Shown piece by piece: positions 1 to 6,284 of a stretch of DNA of 32,735 bases. Below the pieces are notes generated by a model that saw only the letters and a list, made by a program, of their open reading frames with translations, was not told the DNA's origin and searched no databases. Numbering within the stretch: position 1 is the first letter of the stretch; each line of letters opens with the position of its first letter. Origin of the DNA: Fibrobacter intestinalis (GTDB taxonomy: Bacteria > Fibrobacterota > Fibrobacteria > Fibrobacterales > Fibrobacteraceae); assembly GCF_900167415.1 (NCBI RefSeq), contig NZ_FUWU01000038.1, positions 1 to 32,735 of the forward strand. The letters run 5' to 3'. The translations under genes were made by a program, and so were the position numbers.

Positions 1-205
1 TTTTCCCGACTCGGAGCCGCCGCCGAGCAAAAAAGGGGACAGGTTGGAACATGTCCTGGCAGGGAAATCCGCTTGCCGGGGTTAGGATTCCTACGCCCAG
101 AGTTGATTTCAGTCAAATCCGGGCCGGTTCTGCAAAGATTTTCACGTCTTTTGTATTGCAATCTTTACAAATCCGAGTTATATTTTGCTTATCGTTGGCG
201 GAAAC

Positions 206-231
206 TTTCGCAGAAGCGCACTTCTGCGAAA
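206..231 (-). terminator. Perfect hairpin just 3' of the recombinase gene
   Basis: Two perfect 11-base arms (TTTCGCAGAAG and CTTCTGCGAAA) flank a 4-base loop, starting two bases beyond the recombinase stop codon on the minus strand. The position suits a transcript end, but no clear T-tract follows. It could instead be a recombinase-related site. The rest of bases 1-205 shows no gene I can support. Confidence 0.4.
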
Positions 232-232
232 T

Positions 233-1276
233 TCACCGTTGGGCCGGCTTGCGCCCGGAACCTCCCGATTTTCCAAAATTTTCGTTCCAATAATCACTAT
301 TTCTTTGCGGAGCAGGATCTTGCGCCCACTTCGGGTTCTTCACGAACTCCCAGAACGCTTCCTGCACGCGCCGCTTGCTCTCAAATGTCGGGTGCACGTA
401 AAGGTCAAGAGTCGTATGGGTGCTGGCGTGACCGAGAAGCACCGAGAGCGTTTTCAGGTCCTTGTTAGAAGTCAGCGCATGGGTAGCGAAGCTGTGCCGC
501 AGGGTGTGGATGTGGGCATCCACTTCAATTCCCGCCGCCTTCAAAAACTTCTTGAAATGGTTCTGCAAAGTCCGCTGGTCGTGCTTCACCAAAAAACTGT
601 CCGGCGGATTTTCCCTCGCCGTCTTTTTCAGCCATTGGAGCAGATTTTCCGGGATGGGGATTTCCCGATGGCCGCTTTCGCTTTTCGGTGGGCAGAGTTT
701 GCGGACGGTCTTCGGAGACTTGGCGATTTCGTCCGCTCCTTTTGCTGCTCCTTCACTTCCATTCGGCAGCCGTTCCAGCGTCCCGTGAATTTTGATAGTA
801 TTTCGTACAAAGTCAAAATCCGAAAATTTCAGGGCGCAAGCTTCCCCCAGGCGCATCCCGGTGAATGCAATCAGCAAGAGGCTCCGGGCCGAATTTTCCA
901 GTTTCGGATTTTCGTTCTTTTCCGGCGCATCAACCAGCGCGACAAGTTCCTCTGGCGAGAGGGGAACCGCCTCCCCTTTTCGTGTCGCCCCAGCGTGGGG
1001 AAAGTCCAGCGCGCCAAAATTCTCCGGCGAAAGCGACGCTTTCAAAATCTGCTGCAACGTCGCCAGCACGAAACGCCGCGTTGGAATTGCCAAATGTTCG
1101 AGAGTGCTTTCCGCAAAATCCCGCACACTTGCCGAATCAAAACCGACCAGCTCCACTTCGCCAAAATACGGCAGCAGATACTTTTGCAAAATATTTGCGT
1201 ATTTCGCCCGGGAGCTCTCGCTCCAGCCCAAGCACTTCTTTTCAAACCACCTTTTCGCCGCTTCCTTGAACCGCAT
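233..1276 (-). CDS. Tyrosine recombinase/integrase (XerC/D-like, phage-integrase family)
   Basis: Site-specific recombinase of about 347 residues that would cut and rejoin DNA through a phosphotyrosine. All catalytic residues can be seen: Arg142 in TGMRLGEACAL, Lys198 in PPKSESG, His257 and Arg260 in HTLRHSFATH, His283 in LLGHAS and the nucleophile Tyr293 in LDLYVH. The N-terminal part (about 1-100) fits a SAM-like core-binding domain. The frame is open up to 1360, but the ATG at 1276 has AAAGGAGA four bases upstream, so I prefer that start; the longer form would add 28 residues. A tail of about 35 residues after the catalytic domain is rich in Pro, Asn and Gly. The gene stands alone beside a repeat-rich gene-free stretch, which suggests a mobile island or its remnant. 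No attachment site or tRNA target was found. Family is certain; target site is unknown. Confidence 0.9.
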   Translation of the reverse strand: MRFKEAAKRWFEKKCLGWSESSRAKYANILQKYLLPYFGEVELVGFDSASVRDFAESTLEHLAIPTRRFVLATLQQILKASLSPENFGALDFPHAGATRKGEAVPLSPEELVALVDAPEKNENPKLENSARSLLLIAFTGMRLGEACALKFSDFDFVRNTIKIHGTLERLPNGSEGAAKGADEIAKSPKTVRKLCPPKSESGHREIPIPENLLQWLKKTARENPPDSFLVKHDQRTLQNHFKKFLKAAGIEVDAHIHTLRHSFATHALTSNKDLKTLSVLLGHASTHTTLDLYVHPTFESKRRVQEAFWEFVKNPKWAQDPAPQRNSDYWNENFGKSGGSGRKPAQR

Positions 1277-1403
1277 CGCGTCTCCTTTGTTCCATGACGG
1301 TGCAAAGTTTGCAAAAAAAGACGTACTCTGGCGACTTGCTGTCTGGCGTTTTTCCGTCATTGCGAACCCGCCAAGGAGAAAATCTGCCTCATTTGAAAGC
1401 GAC

Positions 1404-1483
1404 CGTCATTGCGAACCCGAAGGGTGAAGCAATCCTTTCACGCAGCCAAGATTGCCACGCCGCTATCGCGCCTCGCAATGACG
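1404..1483. repeat. A-type palindromic repeat, copy 1
   Basis: Begins CGTCATTGCGAACCC and ends CCTCGCAATGACG, so the termini are inverted copies of each other. The inner part GAAGCAATCC ... GATTGCCACG also pairs partly. The element could fold into one long imperfect hairpin, like REP or small MITE elements. It is directly followed by B-element copy 1, making an A-B composite. Confidence 0.75.
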
Positions 1484-1497
1484 GGATGCCAACAAGG

Positions 1498-1606
1498 ATT
1501 GCTTCGGCTTTGCATCCCTGAAACTTGGAATCTTCGATTCCGTAGTTGAAGTATCCCTGGAAGGGACAATTCGCCTAAGGGATGCAGAGCTTCCAAGGCT
1601 CATGGG
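1498..1606. repeat. B-type multi-hairpin repeat, copy 1 (diverged)
   Basis: A roughly 107-bp element with consecutive small hairpins: GGAATC-TTC-GATTCC, then TCCCT..AGGGA. It matches the copies at 2129 and 4569 but differs in the last third, where it reads AAGGGATGCAGAGC instead of AAGGGAACAAGTTCCC. Confidence 0.75.
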
Positions 1607-1685
1607 TCGCATTGTTCCTCGCTGGGACGGATTGTGTACAGGATAGCCTGCTCGCTTGCGTTCCTTGTGCAGGCTGTTGTTTTTA

Positions 1686-1761
1686 CGTCATTGCGAACCC
1701 CCAGAGGGGTGAAGCAATCCTTTCACGCAGACAAGATTGCCACGCCTTGCTCGCAATGACG
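1686..1761. repeat. A-type palindromic repeat, copy 2
   Basis: Same termini as copy 1 (CGTCATTGCGAACCC ... TCGCAATGACG), with a shorter middle. It stands alone with no B element attached. Confidence 0.75.
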
Positions 1762-1876
1762 GGTGGGTCGCAGGGATTGCTTCGCTATTGTGCCTGGCGT
1801 TTTTCCATTTGCCCACAACCCCGCTGACAATTTTTGGGCGTTTTTCCGGTTGCCCATGAACCCGCTGGGGATTTTA

Positions 1877-2114
1877 CGTCATTGCGAACCCGAAGGGGTT
1901 ATACGACACTTGTCAATTTATTGACTTAGTGGAGTTATCCTCTATGTGGATATACGACACTTGGTAACTTTGTTACCTTAGTGGAGTTATACTCTATGTG
2001 GATATACGACACTTGGTAACTTTGTTACCTTAGTGGAGTTATACTCGAAGTGTAGAAGCAATCCTTTTTTTTGCAGATAGGATTGCCACGGCGTTATCGC
2101 GCCTCGCAATGACG
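1877..2114. repeat. A-type palindromic repeat, copy 3, interrupted
   Basis: The left end (CGTCATTGCGAACCCGAAGG) and right end (GAAGCAATCC ... CGCAATGACG) match copies 1 and 2. About 147 bp are interposed, made of three 51-52 bp palindromic units (1901-2045). The normal 76-80 bp element is therefore split by a nested array. B-element copy 2 follows at 2129. Confidence 0.75.
1901..2045. repeat. Three tandem 51-52 bp palindromic units
   Basis: Units start at 1901, 1952 and 2004. Each reads ATACGACACTT, an inverted repeat, TTAGTGGAGTTAT, then a CTCTATGTGGAT spacer that is missing after the last unit. The inverted repeat is GTCAAT-TT-ATTGAC in unit 1 and GGTAAC-TTT-GTTACC in units 2 and 3. The arm sequence changes but pairing is kept. 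CACT and AGTG outside the arms can extend the stem. Function is unknown. Confidence 0.85.
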
Positions 2115-2128
2115 AGGTGCCAGCAAGA

Positions 2129-2235
2129 ATTGCCGCGGCTTTGCATCCCTGAAACTTGGAATCTTCGATTCCGTAGTTGAAGTATCCCTGAAAGGGACAA
2201 TTCGTCTAAGGGAACAAGTTCCCAAGACTCATGGG
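2129..2235 (+). repeat. B-type multi-hairpin repeat, copy 2 (left inverted partner)
   Basis: A 107-bp element with hairpins GGAATC-TTC-GATTCC, TCCCT-GAA-AGGGA and GGGAAC-AA-GTTCCC. By eye it is identical to the reverse complement of 4569-4675, so the two form a long inverted repeat flanking the glycosyltransferase/lpxA pair. Confidence 0.85.
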
Positions 2236-2263
2236 CGAAGGCGAGCACCTCGCGACCCGCGGG

Positions 2264-2447
2264 AAAATTCACCTTGTGAAAAGAAGTTCTTGTTTTGCAG
2301 AAGAGTTCACCTTATGAAGAGCCATTCCACTTTAAAAGGGAGTTCCCCTTGTGAAAGAAAATTCTCTGTCTGAACAAGAGTTCCCCTTGTGAAAGAAAAT
2401 TCTCCGTCTGAAAAAAAGTTCTCCTTGCAAAAGAAAATCCCCCGCTA
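2264..2447. repeat. Array of about 19-bp TTC..GAA mini-hairpins, locus 1
   Basis: Degenerate tandem units such as AGTTCCCCTTGTGAAAGAA and AATTCTCTGTCTGAACAAG, each about 19 bases with a TTCnC..GTGAA core able to form a tiny hairpin. Units alternate AGTTC and AATTC starts. The array lies just beyond the 3' end of the glycosyltransferase gene. A related array is at 15787. Confidence 0.7.
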
Positions 2448-2511
2448 GAATAAATGACCCACATTCGTCAAGGCGAAAAACGCAAAGCGGCAGGAAGCCA
2501 CTTCTCCCAGC

Positions 2512-3621
2512 TCATTTCCAGCGGAAAACCTTGAAAATGCCGAGCGGAACGGCAACCGTAATGATGGGAATTTGCAGCAGTTCCGTAATGGGAATGGCAA
2601 AGAGAAGTCTGGTTTCGCGAAGCCGAATCGCTCCAATGGACAAAAAAAGCACATCGATGGCGACTTTGCTCGCAAAAGGAATGAAAAACCAGGCCCAGGG
2701 GAAATCGAGAAACAGGGCGAGCCACGGAGAAATAAAAAGCCACACGTAGAAAGTGTAAATCAGAGTCAGGAAAAACGTGTAGAGGTGATTGCTGTAGCTG
2801 GTACCGTTGCTGGACCAGCGAGCGCGTTGATTCAAAAGCCCTTTAAAAGAATCGACGGGCGCGGTTTCTACGACGGCGTTTTCATCTAGGTTGTAGCAAA
2901 AACCGACATTCGGTTCCTGAATCATTTTGTGCACAAGCATGTCGTCGTCGCCCGAAGAAAGGTGCACCAGGTCGCCGAATCCGCCGACTTTAAAAAAGAG
3001 TTCTTTTTTGTAGGCGAGAGCTGCCGCGCTGGCGACCATCGGGATCCCCATGCTGAATCCCGCCGCTTCAATGGACGTGTAGCCGAGGGTTTCGAGTTTT
3101 TGAAAAGCGTGGACAATGCTCGGCGAACCCGAATTCTTTTTGGGACCTTGCACAATGGCGATATTTCCGCGGAAACGGCTCGCCATCGAGCGAATCCAAC
3201 CTCGGGGCGGAATGCAGTCGGCGTCCATCGTCATTAAAATTTCGTGTTTCGCCGTTTTAAATCCCGTTTCCAAAGCCCGCTTTTTGGGGCTTTCCAAAAA
3301 GGGCGCGTCCATAGGAATATGCACAACGGAAAATCTCGGGTGCCCGGCGGCAAATTCTTCCAAAATTTGAGCGGTTCTGTCTGTAGAGCGATCGTTTACG
3401 CAGATGACTTCCCATTCTCCGCTGTAATCCTGAGCGTCCAAAGCCTCCAAAGTCCGTCGGGCGTGTTCTTCTTCATTGCGAAGGGGGACTATAACCGAGA
3501 CGCTCCAGAGTTTTTCCGGCTGCCCGCCATTCTTTTTTGCCCGCAGAAGCCCTATGGACAAAAACAGGAATAAGGACACGTAGAGCGCGGAAAGAACGCT
3601 GATGATACAGAGGCTGAGCAT
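2512..3621 (-). CDS. Membrane-bound family 2 glycosyltransferase
   Basis: Inverting GT2 enzyme of 369 residues that probably transfers a sugar from a nucleotide-sugar to an envelope lipid or glycan. Domains: an N-terminal membrane helix (about 2-26), then the GT-A core starting at SVIVPLRNEEE (about 42-52), ICVNDRSTDRT (73-83), the DAD metal/nucleotide motif (133-135) in TMDADC, GDDD (224-227) holding the likely base, and QRARW (265-269). C-terminal membrane helices follow from about 280 onward. This is the architecture of processive or ceramide-glucosyltransferase-like GT2 proteins. The ATG at 3621 is chosen; the frame extends three codons upstream from a TTG at 3630. No Shine-Dalgarno sequence precedes it. 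It is divergent from lpxA across 34 bp, and that neighbour suggests an envelope (LPS or glycolipid) role. The acceptor is unknown. Confidence 0.88.
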   Translation of the reverse strand: MLSLCIISVLSALYVSLFLFLSIGLLRAKKNGGQPEKLWSVSVIVPLRNEEEHARRTLEALDAQDYSGEWEVICVNDRSTDRTAQILEEFAAGHPRFSVVHIPMDAPFLESPKKRALETGFKTAKHEILMTMDADCIPPRGWIRSMASRFRGNIAIVQGPKKNSGSPSIVHAFQKLETLGYTSIEAAGFSMGIPMVASAAALAYKKELFFKVGGFGDLVHLSSGDDDMLVHKMIQEPNVGFCYNLDENAVVETAPVDSFKGLLNQRARWSSNGTSYSNHLYTFFLTLIYTFYVWLFISPWLALFLDFPWAWFFIPFASKVAIDVLFLSIGAIRLRETRLLFAIPITELLQIPIITVAVPLGIFKVFRWK

Positions 3622-3655
3622 AACGCGCAAAATATATTTATTATTATGCCGAATT
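3622..3655. promoter_or_regulatory. Compact divergent promoter with palindromic -10 box
   Basis: The 34 bp between the two divergent start codons contain the perfect palindrome AAATATATTT (3630-3639). It reads TATATT on the plus strand at 3633-3638 and on the minus strand at 3636-3631. Using the usual 7-base offset, transcripts would begin only about 3 bases (glycosyltransferase) and about 10 bases (lpxA) before the ATG. Neither gene has a ribosome-binding sequence. The -35 regions would lie inside the opposite gene or its start. Confidence 0.5.
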
Positions 3656-4414
3656 ATGATCCATCCTTCCGCCTATGTGAGCCAGAACGCCAAAGTTGCA
3701 GACAGCGCCTGCATCGGGCCTTGGTGCATTGTGGAAGATTTTGCGGAAATCGGAGAAAATGTGGTTTTGGAATCGCGGGTCCATGTTTTGCCCTTTGTGA
3801 AAATTGGAGCGGAAACGCGGATTTTTGACGGGGCGAGCCTCGGCAACGTGCCACAGGATCTCAAGTTTGCGGGGGAACGGACTTTTTTGGAAATCGGCGA
3901 GCGTTGCGTTATTCGGGAATACGCGACTTTGCACCGGGGCACGGCGGAAACGGGAAAAACCGTTGTGGGGGATGAATCGCTGGTGATGGCGTACGTCCAT
4001 GTCGCCCATGATTGCCAAATCGGAAAAGGCGTGGTCATATCGAATCGGGTACAGCTTGCCGGGCACGTTCAAATTGGGGATTATGCCAATTTGGGCGGAA
4101 CCGCCGGCGTTTCGCAGAATTGCCGGATCGGGGCTTATAGTTTTGTCGGGGCGGCGCTGAAGGTGGACAAAGATGTGCCGCCTTATGTGAAGGCTCTGGG
4201 AAATCCGCTGCGCTTTGCCGGTGTGAATCTCCACGCCCTTCGGCGTTTTCCGGAACGTTTTTCGGCATCGCGGATGGTGGAAATCGAAAAGCTCTACCGG
4301 GACTTTTTTCACTCCCGCAGTCCGGTCGAAGAAAAAGCAAAAGAAATGGTGAAATGTCAAGATTCTACCATTCGGGATTTTTTTCTTGTCGAAAATCGCC
4401 CATTGATCCGCTAG
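3656..4414 (+). CDS. lpxA: Acyl-[ACP]-UDP-N-acetylglucosamine O-acyltransferase (LpxA)
   Basis: First enzyme of lipid A synthesis: moves a 3-hydroxyacyl chain from ACP to the 3-OH of UDP-GlcNAc in the cytoplasm. The 252 residues are close to E. coli LpxA (262). The N-terminal two thirds is a left-handed beta-helix of hexapeptide repeats (IHPSAYV, ACIGPWC, AEIGENV, VKIGAET and so on). GNVPQDLKFAGE (63-74) matches the family substrate loop, and HVAHDC (115-120) places His118 at the catalytic histidine (His125 in E. coli). A C-terminal helical region starts near 190. The frame extends upstream to 3602, but only the ATG at 3656 begins at the family-typical IHPSA, so I choose it despite lacking a Shine-Dalgarno sequence. 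It is not next to lpxD, fabZ or lpxB here. Nothing in the sequence suggests loss of function. Confidence 0.93.
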   Translation: MIHPSAYVSQNAKVADSACIGPWCIVEDFAEIGENVVLESRVHVLPFVKIGAETRIFDGASLGNVPQDLKFAGERTFLEIGERCVIREYATLHRGTAETGKTVVGDESLVMAYVHVAHDCQIGKGVVISNRVQLAGHVQIGDYANLGGTAGVSQNCRIGAYSFVGAALKVDKDVPPYVKALGNPLRFAGVNLHALRRFPERFSASRMVEIEKLYRDFFHSRSPVEEKAKEMVKCQDSTIRDFFLVENRPLIR

Positions 4415-4522
4415 CTCTGTGGTTTAGTGATTAGTTGTCAGTTATCAGTTGTTGGAGTTCATAGGAAATTGCAATCGAAGCAATCTCTCCGAAAGGGAGC
4501 GTCATTGCGAGGAGCAAAGCGA

Positions 4523-4561
4523 CCCATGAGTCTTGGGAACTTGTTCCCTTAGACGAATTGT
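4523..4561 (-). repeat. Partial B-type repeat
   Basis: Repeats the first roughly 39 bases of the adjacent full copy at 4569 (CCCATGAGTCTTGGGAAC and onward) in the same orientation. It looks like a truncated tandem duplication. Confidence 0.75.
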
Positions 4562-4568
4562 GCAAAGC

Positions 4569-4675
4569 CCCATGAGTCTTGGGAACTTGTTCCCTTAGAC
4601 GAATTGTCCCTTTCAGGGATACTTCAACTACGGAATCGAAGATTCCAAGTTTCAGGGATGCAAAGCCGCGGCAAT
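4569..4675 (-). repeat. B-type multi-hairpin repeat, copy 3 (right inverted partner)
   Basis: Reverse complement of 2129-2235 over 107 bp with no difference seen by eye. It contains the same three hairpins. With its partner it brackets the glycosyltransferase/lpxA pair. Confidence 0.85.
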
Positions 4676-4806
4676 CTTTTTTACGGAAAAGATAGCTTCG
4701 TCATTCTCTTTATTCATTCCTCGCCATGACGCACTTTTGAAGCGTCTTCGTTGTCATTGCTCTCCAATTTGAAGAATTCTCGTTGTCGCTTTAGAGGGCC
4801 GCCTAA

Positions 4807-4832
4807 AAGGAAAAAGCGGCAAATTGCCGCTT
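4807..4832 (-). terminator. Rho-independent terminator of the GH5 lipoprotein gene
   Basis: On the minus strand, AAGCGGCAA and TTGCCGCTT (9 bp, one-base centre, so the inner pairs open as a loop) are followed by TTTTTCCTTTT. It lies 22 bases beyond the stop of the gene at 4855. Confidence 0.8.
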
Positions 4833-4854
4833 CTTCTGAAATTTTTAGATGGCT

Positions 4855-6054
4855 TTAATTTTGAAAGAAAGCCTCTAATGCTCCGGGATACCAAGAGTTG
4901 TTTGAACGGTCGTAAGCTTCAAAACCGCCGACTTTGGTGAATCCCCAGAATGTCCAGCTGATGTCGAATTTTTCGGCGGCGGCAATCGTTTTTTTATTCC
5001 AGAGAGCCCAGTATTTATCGCTCGGACCATCCGTTCCACAGCTGCTGCGGGACCCTGCCGCCACCCCGAATTCCCCCATATTGAGCGGAACATGGCCTCC
5101 ATTTACATCCGGGTAAAGTCTTCTGGCGAGGGTTACATAGCTGGCTATATCGGTTTGCGCCGAATTGATGTATGAATCATCTCCGACGCATTTATAGCCG
5201 TGGCCTTCATGACTAAAGGTGTAGGGTTCGTAATAATGTCCCGAATAGATGATGTTGCCGTCTTGGGGGAGTTTCAGGGCGCCCAGATCGGCGAATTTTG
5301 CCGCATGATAGGATTCGAACATGATTGTCTTTCCCGGAGCGGCGGCGCGGATGATGCTGTAGGCACTGAGCATCACGTCGTTCAACACGTCCGCATTTTT
5401 AATAGTCGGTTCGTTCAGGATTTCCAGAACGAGCATGGAATCGGGAAACGCGTTCAGCACCGTGGCGACTTGCGCCCAAATGGCCAAAAAGTGAGCTTTT
5501 TCGGCTTCGTAGGCGGCGGAATTGGCTTCGGGATTGTCCGTATAATTATTGGCCGCATCCATCAGTTCGTAATACCAGTGAAAATCGACAATGACTGCCA
5601 GCCCTGCCTGGATGGCCAGTTGCACATCTTCGACGACACCGGCAAGGCGGTCGGGGTTGACCTCGTGGGTGACGGGGTTGGAATTGTGCTGCCAGCGCAC
5701 CGGAATCCGCACGGAATTGAATCCCGCATTTTTGATGATTTGGAAATCCTCGTCCTGAATGGGATTGTTCCATCCGCCGTCCAGATAATCATTATAGCCG
5801 TAATTATAAGGATCGGCGGGAAAGTGGCAATCTTTATCCTTGCATACACTATAAGATTGCGAATCCCAGGCATTTCCCAGGTTCATTCCCCTGCCGAGCC
5901 GAGCGTTCATGGCTCTCCCTTGGGAATAGTCGATGGGAATGGCTACTTCTGTATCGGAAGTGGAACTGGAAGATTCCGCTTTGGTCATGCCGCCGTCGTC
6001 GGAACAACCGGTCATGAGGATGGCGAAGAGAAGTGCCGAGAAGAGAATTTTCAT
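4855..6054 (-). CDS. GH5 endoglucanase-like lipoprotein
   Basis: Retaining glycoside hydrolase family 5 enzyme, 399 residues, expected to cut beta-1,4-glucan internally at the cell surface. The signal peptide ends in LMTGC with lipidated Cys17, followed by an acidic/Ser-rich linker (18-45). The catalytic barrel starts at RGMNLGNAWD (55-64), then FNSVRIPVRW (112-121), VDFHWYY (156-162), acid/base Glu215 in LNEP, HYYEPY (273-278), nucleophile Glu328 in MGEFG, and a final SWTFWGF motif. All hallmark residues are present. AAGGAG precedes the ATG by six bases. There is no C-terminal T9SS tail, so lipidation is the likely anchor. It is divergently placed from the barrel operon at 6285 across 230 bp, and a shared regulatory region is possible. 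Exact substrate (cellulose, beta-glucan, mannan) cannot be told from sequence. Confidence 0.9.
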   Translation of the reverse strand: MKILFSALLFAILMTGCSDDGGMTKAESSSSTSDTEVAIPIDYSQGRAMNARLGRGMNLGNAWDSQSYSVCKDKDCHFPADPYNYGYNDYLDGGWNNPIQDEDFQIIKNAGFNSVRIPVRWQHNSNPVTHEVNPDRLAGVVEDVQLAIQAGLAVIVDFHWYYELMDAANNYTDNPEANSAAYEAEKAHFLAIWAQVATVLNAFPDSMLVLEILNEPTIKNADVLNDVMLSAYSIIRAAAPGKTIMFESYHAAKFADLGALKLPQDGNIIYSGHYYEPYTFSHEGHGYKCVGDDSYINSAQTDIASYVTLARRLYPDVNGGHVPLNMGEFGVAAGSRSSCGTDGPSDKYWALWNKKTIAAAEKFDISWTFWGFTKVGGFEAYDRSNNSWYPGALEAFFQN

Positions 6055-6220
6055 GAAAACTCCTTAAAACCGTTTTTCCCAAAATAGATTATTTGCGAAA
6101 GGGGACGTTTTTTATCGCCAAAAAAAGATGTTTTCAATAGAAAACGGCGAAATTGGTGTGATTTACAAAAAAATAGGGTCCAAATGCAAGACTGAAAGCG
6201 TTTTTTTGCAAAAAAGCGAA

Positions 6221-6248
6221 TTTGAAATGGGGAAAATCTATTTATATT
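6221..6248 (+). promoter_or_regulatory. Candidate promoter of the outer-membrane operon
   Basis: TTTGAA (6221-6226), 16-bp spacer, TATATT (6243-6248), about 36 bp before the ATG at 6285. This is the only good box of the type in the 230-bp divergent gap. The phrase TTTGAAATGGGGA recurs before the TATATT box of the Bat operon (25143). Confidence 0.5.
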
Positions 6249-6284
6249 GTTGCTTACTGGATTTTTGGAGAATGTGAAAAAAAT

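Larger units (their letters stand above)
1277..2511. other. Gene-free repeat-rich region
   Basis: About 1.2 kb with no convincing gene. It holds A-type hairpin repeats, B-type multi-hairpin repeats, the 51-52 bp palindromic array and the TTC..GAA mini-hairpin array, each listed separately. Copies of a short phrase, GGCGTTTTTCC followed by a variable tetranucleotide and TGC, occur near 1346, 1796 and 1838. The first is followed by an A-element start and the last leads into one. An isolated A-element start also occurs near 1358. The composition is that of an accumulated repeat junkyard beside a recombinase. Confidence 0.7.
4415..4806. repeat. Gene-free repeat region downstream of lpxA
   Basis: Starts with a short TCAGTTATCAGTT-like repetitive stretch (about 4430-4455). 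Then comes an A-element half (GCGTCATTGCGA near 4500), a partial B copy (4523-4561), the full inverted B copy (4569-4675) and a degenerate A half (near 4700-4733). No gene is visible. Confidence 0.65.

Noticed and set aside
134-166. Inverted AAAGATT/AATCTTT pair near the recombinase as an attachment site
   Set aside because: Arms are short and AT-rich, there is no second copy in the window and no tRNA nearby, so nothing supports it.
185-1297. 370-residue plus-strand frame
   Set aside because: It lies opposite the recombinase, whose catalytic residues are all visible on the minus strand.
1901-2045. CRISPR array made of the three 51-52 bp units
   Set aside because: The sequence between the conserved parts is not unique spacer DNA: it is the palindrome itself or a constant spacer, and no cas gene is near.
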